Below are positions 32,755 through 45,781 of a DNA stretch of 64,000 nucleotides, piece after piece. The position numbers and the translations under genes were made by a program. This DNA comes from Brassica napus (taxonomy: Eukaryota > Streptophyta > Magnoliopsida > Brassicales > Brassicaceae), in assembly GCF_020379485.1 (NCBI RefSeq), contig NC_063452.1:40240208-40304207 (forward strand). The letters run 5' to 3'. Every line of letters begins with the position of its first letter. The first letter of the stretch is position 1. Under the pieces are notes generated by a model. The model was given only the letters and a program-made list of their open reading frames with translations. It made no database searches and was not told where the DNA came from.

Positions 32755-35700
32755 ATGGCTAGCTCCGGGACTATTTACGAGTTGCGGAAGTGGATGTATA
32801 TGCATAGAGATGCTAACGGGAGAGTGACGAAAGAATACCTTGCGGGGCTAGAGACATTTATGCATCAAGCAGATTCAACACCGCTCGCCCAAGAAAGTGG
32901 TAAGATGTTCTGTCCTTGTCGGAAATGCAACAATTAGAAACTGGCAAACAGTGAAAATGTTTGGAAGCATTTAATAAATAGAGGTTTCACGCCAAATTAC
33001 TATATTTGGTTTCAACATGGAGAAGGTTTTAATTATGATCAGAACGAAGCTAGTAGTAGTAATAGCAATTTTCAGGAAAAAGAACCGGTTGATCATCATT
33101 TGCATAATGAACATAGTTACCATCAGGAGGAGATGGTAGATTATGATAGGGTTCATGATATGGTAGCTGATGCATTCGTAGCTCATGATGAAGATGAAGA
33201 ACCTAATGTAGATGAAAAAAAGTTTTACGAAATGTTAAACGCGGCGAATCAACCACTTTACAGTGGTTGTAGAGAAGGTCTCTCTAAATTGTCGTTGGCT
33301 GTTAGAATGATGAATATTAAAACTGATCACAATCTACCTGAAAGTTGCATGAACGAATGGGCAGACTTGTTTAAAGAGTATTTGCCGGAAGACAATGTGT
33401 CTGCTGATTCTTATTATGAGATTCAGAAACTGGTTTATAGTCTTGGCTTGCCTTCGGAGATGATAGATGTTTGCATCGACAACTGCATGATCTATTGGGG
33501 AGATGATGAGAAGCTAGAAGAATGTCGATTCTGCAAGAAGCCACGATTCAAGCCGCAAGGACGGGGACGTAATAGGGTACTGTACCAAAGGATGTGGTAC
33601 CTACCAATTACAGACAGATTGAAAAGATTGTATCAATCAGAGCAGACTACTGGAAAGATGAGATGGCATGCCGAGCATACTCAGACGGATGGTGAGATGA
33701 CTCATCCATCAGATGCAAGAGCCTGGAAACATTTCAACAAAGTACATCCGGATTTCGCTAGCAATAGCCAGAATGTGGATCTTGGACTATGCACATATGG
33801 ATTTAGTCCGTTCGGAATGTCAGGGAGACAATATTCATTGTGGCCAGTCTTTCTTACACCATACAACCTGCCACCGGAGATGTGCATGCAACGGGAGTTG
33901 CTATTCTTGACCATATTAATACCTGGTCCGAACCATCCAAAAAGGTCCTGGACGTTTTCCTACAACCACTAATAAAAGAGTTGAAGGGTTTGTGGTCAAC
34001 AGGGGTGAGGATGTATGACTGTTCAACGAAGGCGAATTTTACGATGCGAGCGATGCTTTTGTGGACCATAAGTGATTTTCCTGCCTATGGGATGTTGTCT
34101 GGATGGACTACACATGGGAGATTAGCCTGTCCATATTGTAATGGAACGACAGATGCGTTTCAACTGAAGAATGGTAGGAAGACAAGTTGGTTTGATTGTC
34201 ACCGTCGATTTCTTCCCATTGGCCATCCTTACCGAAGAAACAAGAATTTGTTTAGGCACAAAAAGGTTGTCAGAGGCACTCCTCCTCCATATCTAACTGG
34301 AGAACAAATTGAAGCGCAAATCGACTACTACGGAGCTAACGAAACAGTTCGTTGGGGTGGTAATTGGCATGTCCCTCGTAATATGCCTGATTCTTACGGT
34401 GTTCATCACAACTGGTACAAGAAGAGTATATTTTGGGAGTTGCCATTTTGGAAGGATCTTCTTCTGCGCCACAACCTCGATGTGATGCATATAGAGAAGA
34501 ATTTCTTTGAGAACATCATGAAAACAATATTGAATGTCCCAGGGAAGACAAAAGACAACATAAAATTAAGGTTGGACTTGCCGGATATTTGCTCAAGAAG
34601 CGAGTTACATATTAAAAGCAATGGACAAGTTCCCGTTCCGATATTCAGATTATCTTCAGAAAAAAAGTCGGTGTTGTTCAACTGGGTGGCATCAGAAGTG
34701 AAGTTCCCTGATGGATATGTTTCGAATCTCTCTAGATGTGTTCAAAATGGTCAAAAGTTCTCCGGGATGAAGAGTCATGATTGTCATGTCTTTATGCAAT
34801 GACTACTGCCCTTTGCATTTGCGGAGCTACTTCCAACAAACGTACATGAAGCACTTGCAGGTACGTAGTGTATTATATCACAATAATTTTATAACGGTCT
34901 AATTTGGAAAATAATATATGACTAACAATGTGTTTAATTTTTTTTGGATATAAAAGGCATTGGAGCATTTTTCAGGGATCTGAGCACACACACTCTTAAA
35001 GAAGAAGTTGTGGAACAGCTTCAGGAGAACATTTCCATCTTATTGTGCAACTTGGAGAAGATATTTCCTCCCGGAGTTTTTGACGTCATGGAGCATCTAG
35101 CACTCCACCTCCCATATGAGGCATTGCTTCGTGGACCTGTACATTACAGATGGATGTATCAGTATGAGCGAGCCATGAAATATTTGAAGGGAAAAGCAAA
35201 GAACCTCGCCAAAGTTGAAGGTTCTATAATTGCTGGAAGTTTGACGAAAGAAGTTTCTCACTTCACATCGTACTACTTTGCGTCAAAAGTACGTACCCGG
35301 AGAAGAGCTCCAAGAAGATATGATGATGGTGGTGTTGCGCCAACATATGCAGTTGCTGGTGTTCCAGACATCTTTAGCCAGATTGGGCGACTCGGTGGGA
35401 AGTCTAAAGAGGTTTGGTGGTCGAGTGAACAAGACGCTCATAGTTCACACACCTATATTCAACTCAATTGCGAGGATCCATTGATGCATTATTTTGAAAG
35501 GTAACATATATTGACACTTCGAAACACATATAAGTATAATTAATTATATAATTGTGAGAGATTCATTCCTATAAAATGTGATTTTACAGCATATTTGTTT
35601 CTCAAGTCGAAGAAACATTTCCTGGTATATCCACAAGTGACGTAGACAAAAGGAAAGATCAACACTTCATTAAGTGGTTGCGGAATCAGGTATTAACTTA

Positions 35701-36433
35701 AACTCTTTTTTCATACATGATCTGTATTTCATTAACATTCTCTTTATTTTTTGAAGTTTGATTATGACGACGACGATGCAGATTATCCTAAGTGGTTACA
35801 CGAAGTAATTCAATCTCCACTTGTAAAGGTCACCACATCACAGATGTATTTCACACGAGGCTATACTTTTCATACATATGAGTATGGTAGACAGCGGGCG
35901 ACCAGTAACTATGGAATATGTGTGAAAGGGGAAACAGATATCTACGGGATCTTGACGGAGATTATTGAAGTCGAATTTCCAGGGATACTGAAGCTGAAAT
36001 GCGTCCTCTTCAAATGTGAATGGTTCGACCCCGTCGTCAATAGAGGTGTTCGGTCTAACAAATTCGGTGTAGTTGATGTCAACGGTGGACGAAGGTACAA
36101 CAAATTCGAGCCTTTCATCTTAGCTTCACAAGCAGACCAAGTTAGCTTCCTTCCATACCCTCGGATGAGAGATTCAGGTATAAATTGGTTAGCAGTGATC
36201 AAAGTTACACCCGAGGACGAATCATCAGTGGAGAAGAACCATTATTGCAAGAAGAACAAATAAATGAAGTCGAGGAACCTGAACAAGAAATTGATGACAT
36301 CCTTCTCATTGATCCGCATAATCACGAGTACGAAGATCTTACCGATGATGCCACAGACGAAGCTGTTGAAGACGAGTTTAAAGAAAATGATGATGTTTCT
36401 AGTGATGACGAGAATGTCGATGTATCCGATTGA
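32755..36433 (+). pseudogene. CACTA TNP2-type transposase (TnpD-like), four lesions
   Basis: Order of domains: Transpos_assoc N-terminus (RKWMYMHRDANGRVTKEYLA, FCPCRKCNN), a linker, TNP2 transposase (CRFCKKPRFKPQG, LFTRMWY-like region, GWTTHGRLACPYCNG, HNLDVMHIEKNFFENI), DUF4218 (GAFFRDLSTHTLKEEVVEQL, MEHLALHLPYEALLRGPVHY, MKYLKGKAKN), a short exon (FVSQVEETFPGISTSD) and DUF4216 (KGETDIYGILTEIIEVEFPG, VLFKCEWFDP), with an acidic tail. Likely exons: 32755-34860, 34957-35500, 35590-35689 and 35757-36433, with normal GT/AG junctions. Lesions: TAG at 32935, a one-base frameshift near 33950, TGA at 34800 in a place where CGA is expected, and a one-base frameshift near 36210. The family catalyses cut-and-paste transposition. 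Damage is light, so loss of function looks recent. Confidence 0.9.
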
Positions 36434-36454
36434 TGTATTTGTTTTATGAATAAG

Positions 36455-37010
36455 ATGTGGGAGTTTGTTTTATGAATAAGGTAATGTGGAGTTTGTTTTA
36501 TGAATAAGGTAATAATGTGGGAGTTTGTTTTATGAATAAGCAAATGTGGGAATTGTGGTTTGGAATGGAAATAAAGATGGGGTTTGGAATATATGAAGTA
36601 GAAAATAAGGAATATGGGGTTTGGGGTTTCGGATTCTAGGGATTTAAACATAACACTCGTTAATTCCACGTAACTAAAAATCGTCGTAAAGGACTCGTAG
36701 GTCAACGAGGAAATAACGACGAAATATAAAAATAAAGAACGTGGGACTCGTTAACTCCATGTAAGCGAACACCACGTAACACTCGTTAATTCCACGTAAG
36801 CGAACACCACGTAACACTCGGGTTTCGGGTTTGGAGTTTTGGATTTTAGGGATTTAAACATAACACTCGTTAATTCCACGTAAGCAGAAATCATCGTAAA
36901 CACCACGTAAAAAGAATCATCGTAAACACCATGTAAAAGGATTTAAACATAACACTCGTTAATTCCACGTTAGCAGAAATCATCGTAAACACCACGTAAG
37001 CAGAAATCGG
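36455..37010 (+). repeat. Short tandem repeats between the CACTA genes
   Basis: First, four units of about 30 bp with GTTTGTTTTATGAATAAG (36460-36545). Then repeats of CACTCGTTAATTCCACGTAA with CACCACGTAA and TCGTAAA words at 36650-37010, with a further copy near 37270. The second group resembles the subterminal TTACG words of the element and may add binding sites between the two genes. Confidence 0.75.
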
Positions 37011-37431
37011 CGTAAATACCTCGTAGTGTAAAAACTAGAAAAAAAGGAAAAAGATAAAAATATCATATTAACATGTGGCAAGACTTCCAGCAATTATAAT
37101 ACGTAAGTCTCGCCCACATGAATTCTAATATCTTATCCTTTTCCTATTTTTTTCAAATATTTATAATTTGAATAGGATTTTGCTGAGGAATGTGATTTCA
37201 GATAGGGTGTGATTTGGGAGTTTGTGTGTGGTTTGAGAATGAGAGTTGTGGGTATATTTATAGGAAAGCAAGGCTCGTTAATTCCACGTAAGCAAAATCG
37301 TCGTTAATACCTTGTATATAAAAACACGGGCCTTTGTGATTCCTCGCAATTTCCTCGTACAAAAAAACACGGGCCTTTGTAACTGCTCGCTATTTCGTCG
37401 TAAACTTACGAGGAATTTGCGACGATATGTA

Positions 37432-37507
37432 ATCTTATATATACCCCCGAGCGCTCACTCTTTCTTTCCTCTCTACTTCCTCTCTACTTCCTCTCCATTT
37501 CGTAGCA
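37432..37507 (+). promoter_or_regulatory. Promoter and leader of TnpA-like gene
   Basis: TATA box CTTATATATACCC at 37432-37444, followed by a C/T-rich leader with repeated CTCTCTACTTC, then ATG at 37508. Spacing suits a plant Pol II promoter. Confidence 0.6.
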
Positions 37508-39371
<1,864 letters not shown>

Positions 39372-39539
39372 TTTTTTTTTTCGGTTGTTGTATTATAAAT
39401 TCAAAACTTATTTATATATAAAATATTTTCACATTGATTTATTTTTATTTTAAATTTTAATTTTATTAATAAATTAAATAATTTTAATTATTTTTTAATT
39501 ATATTTTTAAATTCTGTAAAATAATAAAAACGAAGTAAA

Positions 39540-40002
39540 TTCGTAGCTAATGTACGACCTATTTACGTGGAAACCTTACGAGGAAATGACGAGAAATAAT
39601 AAACGAGTATTTTACGAGAAAACATTTACGAGGAAATAACGAGGAAAGATAAACGAGTATTTTACGAGGAAATCCTTTCGTGGTCGTTACGTGTATTTTG
39701 CGAGGAAACATTTTCAATGTATTTACGTGTAGTTTACGAGGAACTCGTTTCGAGGTATTTACGAGGAAATATAGCGACCTCCTCACGTGAAATATTGACG
39801 TGGTCTTTACGACAAAATGATCTACTTCGTCTTTACGACGAAATATATTCCTCGCTAAGTTACGACGAATTAGCGAGGAAATATGTGTTACGACGGATGA
39901 GTAACGAGCAAACGTGGTTCCTCGCTAATTCGTCGTAAAGCCTCTTTTACGACGAACTCACGAGAAAAACCGCCCTCGTTAAGATTATGTTTTCTTGTAG
40001 TG
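39540..40002 (-). repeat. Right subterminal region and TIR of CACTA element
   Basis: Dense TTTACGAGGAAA, TTTCCTCGTAAA-like and TTACGACGAA words, about one every 20-30 bp, ending in the inverted repeat TGTTTTCTTGTAGTG (39988-40002). It matches the left subterminal zone at 28710-28910 in word content. It is the probable binding region for the TnpA-like protein. Confidence 0.85.
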
Positions 40003-40309
40003 AAACACCAGTTATTTATTGACTTCTAGCAAAATTGTTCCAAATAATACCGAATAAATTAAAAAAACCAATTAGCTAATCATATGAACAAAGACAGTAA
40101 TCTATTCTGTTAAAACACAAGTGTGACCTATTGATATTAGTTTAGTCCAACAAATATTTTCCTTGATACCTACCTTTTGATATGATAACTGTATATAAGA
40201 AAAATACAAACTTTATACAATAACCACCGCATCAGTTAACCTAATAACCACCATAACTGCATCAATATATTTGGGCATCAATAATATACCCGGGCGGGTC
40301 ACTCTCTAG
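40003..40309 (+). mobile_element. Helitron 3' terminus 1
   Basis: Ends with hairpin ACCCGGGCGGGT (40289-40300), then CACTCT and CTAG (40306-40309), followed by T. This is the Helitron 3' form: a short G+C-rich hairpin 5-12 bp before CTRR, inserted before T. The DNA to its left as far as the CACTA element is AT-rich and has no coding features. A possible 5' partner is at 19543. Confidence 0.6.
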
Positions 40310-40542
40310 TTGATATCTTAAGCAGTAAAAAATTACATGGCACACGTAGCTCTGGATCATATTATAAGACATCATATTAATACTAAGTAACAAAACACTA
40401 ATATCATATGCATAAACAACTGTATTTTTTTGGTCAAGCGATAAACAACCGTATATATAAAACCACAAATTCTGCAAAATAAAATACAAATGTTCATAGC
40501 ACAAATATATGACATCCCGCGCGTAGCGCGAACCGACTCTAG
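40310..40542 (+). mobile_element. Helitron 3' terminus 2
   Basis: Hairpin CGCGCGTAGCGCG (40518-40530), then AACCGACT, then CTAG (40539-40542) followed by T. Same hairpin as the minus-strand Helitron end at 62926. It lies 233 bp beyond terminus 1, so the two Helitrons are probably nested. A 5' partner may be near 11201. Confidence 0.65.
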
Positions 40543-40825
40543 TGTGTATATATAACACACATATACCCAAAATATATTTGTATTGTTTTGTAAATTTATT
40601 AATTTAGAACATTCAAAATAATTTATTTTAATAAATAGTCATGTAATATTTGCATATAAACGTGACTTAAACATAGCCCGAAAACAAACAATGTAAAAAC
40701 GTGACTATTTGATCCACGATTAGTCACGGTTAATATTAGTTGCGATCATATATATATGGTTTTTTTACGTGGATTTTCGTTGCTTGGACAACGTATATGT
40801 CAGAATAAATAAAAAGGTAATCCAA

Positions 40826-40870
40826 GTCCCACATCGGATATTAGATAAAATTAAAGTCTGTATATATATA
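40826..40870 (+). promoter_or_regulatory. Orphan U6-type (USE + TATA) promoter pair
   Basis: GTCCCACATCG (40826-40836) equals the plant snRNA upstream sequence element. TATATATATA begins at 40861, leaving a 24-base gap, the spacing typical of Pol III U6-type promoters; Pol II snRNA genes have about ten more. No snRNA sequence follows, and a T5 run occurs at 40899-40903, about ten bases after the expected start. So it is probably a dispersed promoter-like repeat, not a gene. Confidence 0.45.
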
Positions 40871-40963
40871 TCTGGTCCAATCTCACTTATTATGAGACTT
40901 TTTGGGAGTAACGACCCAACAACAAATCCGTAAGGGCTTAGATTCAAAGCGGACAAAAGCGGA

Positions 40964-41239
40964 CAATATCATACTAAAGGAGAGATTGGACTTCTGGTGA
41001 CGGACGTCTGGTTCTAGTTGAGCGTCTGACCTCCAGCACAGACATCCGATCTGCCTCTAGTAGAAAATCTGGTCCAGGAGAACATCTGGTCCGTCACAAC
41101 AGATTGGTTCCATGGTCCAATATCATACTAAGCGAGGAGGTGGACATCTGGTGACGGACGCCTAGCTCTAGTTGAGCGTCTAGCCTCCAGCACGGACATC
41201 CGGTCTGGCTTTAATAGAATATCCGGTCCGTCACAACAG
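40964..41239 (+). repeat. Two tandem units of 122-139 bp
   Basis: Unit 1 at 40964-41102 and unit 2 at 41118-41239 share CAATATCATACTAA, CTGGTGACGGACG, AGTTGAGCGTCT and CCGTCACAACAG. Unit 2 has lost part of the CTGGTCCAGGAGAA region. No open frame or family is recognised. Confidence 0.8.
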
Positions 41240-41309
41240 TATAGACATGAAATAATACGTAGACACGAATATTTAATGTGGCTATATCACAGTTTTTTAC
41301 TAGTGAAAT

Positions 41310-42011
41310 CGTCATGCTCTTGAACTTGTCATATGGGATATGTAATATGAGCGCCATAATGAGATAGGCGATCAAACTCAGCTTGGTATTTTCTCACGGT
41401 CTTTCATTAGGCTTAATTAAGCTCTTCATACATCATCCTCATACTTGATCTAACAGACTCTGAAAAGTATAAATCCATAAATTCCCCACTAAAATCATCA
41501 CAGCTCAACTCTACATTAGGACGGAAGTCATAATGCTTCCCCACCAGTGTTAAGCATCTCATGAAAGTTGTTGAGTAACCATTTGAAACTTAAAAGCCTC
41601 GGGTTTACCAAATATTCTTAGGCTCTTTAACCAGGTCAAGCCATATTTATGCGTCCATAGGGTCAAAAGAATCTTCGAAATTATGCAAACACACTTTCTT
41701 TTGAACCTATTTTGTAATACCCAATAGTCTGTATAAGGATTTACCTGCCGGGCCATCTGTGGATTAGCTGACTGAAGTAGCTGCTGCAACAAAGTTAGTT
41801 GGAAGGCGGCCTTTTAAGGAAACATTTGACCCATAGTTTGAAAACTATGTCGCATATCCTTCATAAGAACAACATTTGGTGCAGGTGGTGGAAACTGAGG
41901 ACCATTAGGAACATAGGCAAGAGTTTCGGGTATAGCTAGAACACCTCGACCACGGGGAACAGCATGTGTTTGCTCTAGAGAAACACCTCGCAGACGTCCA
42001 TTTGTAACCAA
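41310..42011 (-). pseudogene. Gypsy-type gag fragment
   Basis: Minus strand. At 42011-41814: MVTNGRLRGVSLEQTHAVPR and a Pro-rich stretch (PNGPQFPPPAPNV). After a stop it continues at 41810-41559 with LLQQLLQSANPQMARQVNPY and LTWLKSLRIFGKPEAFKFQM, then past further stops with HWWGS and, near 41370, YQAEFDRLSHYGAH. The order WL....F...... then WW then EF..L matches the retrotransposon gag domain of chromovirus-like gypsy elements. No LTR or pol adjoins it. At least four stops make it a relic. Confidence 0.65.
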
Positions 42012-42059
42012 ACATGATTAATTAAATACTTAAACTTACATTTAGGTATACTTTATCAC

Positions 42060-44026
42060 TGGTGTTTTGCTCGCACATGCGGGCATAACCTTTTTAATAA
42101 GAATATTTATTAATTTATTTTTATTAATTAAAAATCATCACGATAAGTTATTAAGCTTAAAGAAAACATCAAATTATTTATATATGAAAAAATTAACTTT
42201 AAATATATATGTTTTTATTGTGTTAAAACTTTTAAAACCATCACATATTAAAAATATTTTAGAAAATATATTTATACAATTTTTTTTCTTAATTAATATT
42301 TAATTATAAATTGTTTTATATTTTACTTATAATTTTTTGAATATTAATTTTTAAATTTTATAATATGAAAAATATTATTTCAAGATAACAATACAATATA
42401 TAAGAATTATTTTATTTTGATGACAAAAAAAAGAATTATTTTAAAAATCAGATATTATTAATATAAAAGTCGTTCTTAATTATATAATAAATTATATATA
42501 TAATTTATTGAGGGTATCTAATAAAAATTTAAATATTTATTATTCATTAAGCTTATAAACGATATTAACTATCTAACTTTTAACGTGAGAGCTCGAATGC
42601 GAAAAATCACTTCGCAAATAATAGTATAGATCAAAAACTTATTAAACTGACATTCTACTTTCTATAGGAAAATAAAATAACTTTATATTTAAATTTCATC
42701 TTTTAATCATAAGTTCGTAAAATCATGCTTTGATAACAAGTGTATCATCTCCAAATGATTCTAAAAGAAAAAAAATTGGGAATAAATTATTAGATAAATT
42801 ACTAAAACCGACAAATGGAAGAGAACTTGTACTTTGAGATTAAATATAAATAAATATTGTTGCTACATTTTCTATACATTAATGAGAACTTATTTTTCAC
42901 AAGAATAATAACTAATTTTACAAATATATTTATATATTTCGACTGTCGTAACTTATTTAATCACCAACCTTGGCGAACCCATTCAACCTTGAATTCAGTA
43001 TGTGTTGGATGTGTACATGAATTCGATGGTAGGTTATTTGAAAGATGCTTATTAATAATCAAAGAGACGATGACAAACAGTATTAACGAAGATCTAATGA
43101 AAAGTTGGTGTTTTAGCAAGAATAAGGTAAGGAGAGGAAACCATAATCTTGTGCCGAAAAGACAGTGTTTGTGAATAACTTCTTCGATCTTCAGCCTTCT
43201 CTTTATATACCAGGTCTTCTTACCTTTTTTAATGTCTCCAAGTCAGCGTTAACCCTAGCCGATTTTATTCAATTGAGCCGATTTTTATTTAATCGTCGGA
43301 CCTTATCCGAGGGATGTAATTCATCTCAAACATACCGCCACCATTCTAGTGTTTATTACGACACTGTATGTTTTGTCTCTTTGATCTCTCTTTTTGATTT
43401 CCGAGAATTGCAAGAAGAACCGAAATCTTTTTGGGAGCACAATGATACAAATCATACAGTCTACACAGTTTTGTTTGATCCATTAAATGTGTACTTTTTA
43501 ACCGTTCGGATGAACATTTGATCTATCACTGGGTTGTTGCAATGTGGGATACATAGAACGGTAGAAGCAATCTGGATCTACTATATACTAACCCCCGTAC
43601 GTTGTTGTGCCAACCAGAGTGAAAATTGAATACACTCTGTGATCTCTATGATACATTTTTTCCCACTTAAGCTGTTATCTTCTGCAATCAAGAGTCGGGC
43701 ACGAGGGAATTATATTGAAACATTTCTTTAAAAAAATTAAGAAAAAAAGATATATATATATTTGCGAAGGTTCCGTTGATAAGGGAAAAACTATTTAGGC
43801 AACTATTTTCAAGTGGTTGCTGCATTTTCTTTCGGCTTGCTCATCTTGTCTTTTTTAAGAATAAAGTTTAGTTCAAATAGCAACAATATGTATTAAATTT
43901 TTTGGTTTATTTGTCAAATTTAACTGAATACTAAAACATATATATTATATTTTAATTATTATGATTTACACAAATAAATTTATATCATAACAGAATGACA
44001 AAAAAATTATATCATAAACTATAATA
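42060..44026. other. AT-rich region without clear genes
   Basis: Mostly AT-rich. The part at 42860-43520 has less extreme composition and two overlapping plus-strand frames (42857-43174 and 43165-43521) that I cannot assign to any family. On the minus strand a TATATAAAG near 43205 precedes a short frame MVSSPYLILAKTPTF ending near 43110. Evidence for a real gene on either strand is weak. Confidence 0.4.
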
Positions 44027-44965
44027 TCTTACACTATTAAAAAGGTTTAATTCTCAAAAGGAGAAGCATGCCACGTAGGATTAAAAATTCAGACCAATCA
44101 GGAACAAGTTGTTTGACATGTCAGATAAAATTAACCATGTGGGTTTAGTTATTTAGCTTAAGCCCAAGACTATCAATTTCATTCTCCGCGTGGACTTCAA
44201 CGTATGGGCTTATTCAGAAACCCAAACCTACGAAGGATGCGTCAATTGTAGTAACGAACCTCCACCACTTCGTCTTCTCCGATCGAATATCATACAAACT
44301 CATTTCTAATCGATCCACTTATAATCAATCAATTCTCTTCTTTACTCTCGTCAATCATTATTCTCTTAATAAGTTCGTTTCATCTCTCTCTTTTTCTCCT
44401 TCTTTATATACTTTTTTCTTTGCTTCCTACAAAACAAAAACTCTAGAACCAGTTCTAATTAAACTCAAGTCATGGCGATGAAACCAAACGGCAAGTCCCC
44501 TGTCTCCTCCGTGATCATGTCTCCTCCGGCAATGATCACGAAGTTATGTTCTTCAAAGATATCTCACCAGGTCCCCACGAAACCCAGTTTCGCTACTGTC
44601 TGATACATTTCTGGGAGGCTCGAAATCCAGTAAAAAAACACTTATTGGTCTGGAAATGCTCCTCATCGACGAGTAGGTTCGTGAATTAAAATTATGTTCC
44701 CACTTATTTTATTTTAAACATGGTCGTCTTACATATTTTTCTTTTGTCTTATGTTAATCTTCACATACATGGAACTGTTATTCAAGAATTCATTTCATTA
44801 GGACGTGTTATAAAATATTTGCCTGACACGAAACAAGGATCAGTTTACAGCTTCTTAAACTTCTACGTATCCAAAAGCAAAATGCTATATCGGGTTGTTG
44901 ATCATAGCGTAACCGTTTCTTTCTCACACAACACTGCCATTTCGGTTCTTGAGGACAGTCCAGTC

Positions 44966-45418
44966 TGTTGGACCCAATATTTGTCAACTAAGCTATTGGG
45001 CCCGAATGGCTTGGCCCACGCAACCACGAGAGGAGCCCAACTTCGGCGAAGCAGGAAGAAGACCGATCCAAGGAAACGGAGATCGCGGAACGGCTGCGAG
45101 CATCACCGGAGCAGTCCATTATAAGAAAAGATCAACACATAAGGAAAGGGCACGTTGAAAACCCTAGAGAGAGCTACACCCATACTTCGACCTTGTTTTC
45201 ATTCATCTTTAGATATTTTCTCTTAACGATCTCGTTGTAACGCTCGATCTTGTTTTGCTCATTGTATTCGATCTTATTCATCAATAAAAGTACAATTTTG
45301 CCTACCGGAAACTGATTACATTGTTGTGTTCTAAAGATATCGTTGCCCACATCCTTTACCTTCCCTAGATTGAATCCCGATCACTATCAAATTCTTAGTG
45401 TAGATTTTAGGATCTACG
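44966..45418 (+). repeat. 5' LTR of gypsy element
   Basis: 453 bp, closely similar to 52797-53251. Contains CACGCAACCACGAGAGGAGC and AATAAAAGTACA (poly(A)-type signal) shortly before the end. Confidence 0.9.
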
Positions 45419-45422
45419 TTTT

Positions 45423-45440
45423 CGCGCCGACTATGGGGAT
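45423..45440 (+). promoter_or_regulatory. Primer binding site of gypsy element
   Basis: CGCGCCGACTATGGGGAT directly after the 5' LTR. It resembles the GGCGCCG-type sites of Tat-lineage elements with a few mismatches. Confidence 0.55.
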
Positions 45441-45496
45441 AGATAAACGAAAAACATCTTTTCTAAGAAACCGATCTAAGTTTCCTAAGCGTGACT

Positions 45497-45781
45497 ATGG
45501 ATCCTAATCACGCACGATCCGACTGCATCGAATCGATCAATCTCGACCTCTCTAGATCGGGAAAACCAAAGTCATCGAAAATCGTCCACGACGCGAAGGA
45601 TCAAAGCATCTCTCCCCGAAGACGAGATTGTCCCTTCAGTGACCAACTATCCGACACCTCGCGACAAGCAACTAACGAGCACGGCGTCGCACCCTCCGAA
45701 GAGGCAATACGTGAAGTCGAGACTATAAATTCCAACAACACGAAATCGCAAAGCTCGACATACCTCACGACGATGCCCTAG
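45497..45781 (+). pseudogene. Gag stub of gypsy element
   Basis: Starts MDPNHARSDCIESINLDLSR, the normal place for gag, and runs 94 codons. After about 75 residues it joins the region upstream of protease in the wrong frame and stops at 45779. A full gag of this lineage is several hundred residues, so more than 1 kb appears to have been deleted. No gag core motif remains. It is non-functional. Confidence 0.55.

Noticed and set aside
35942..36202. Minus-strand frames over the CACTA genes (also 33702-34681 and 38352-38663)
   Set aside because: They are shadows of the transposase and TnpA-like exons, whose plus-strand products match known families.
42857..43521. Two overlapping plus-strand frames as a host gene
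   Set aside because: No recognisable domain, no convincing splice or promoter arrangement on that strand, and AT-rich surroundings.
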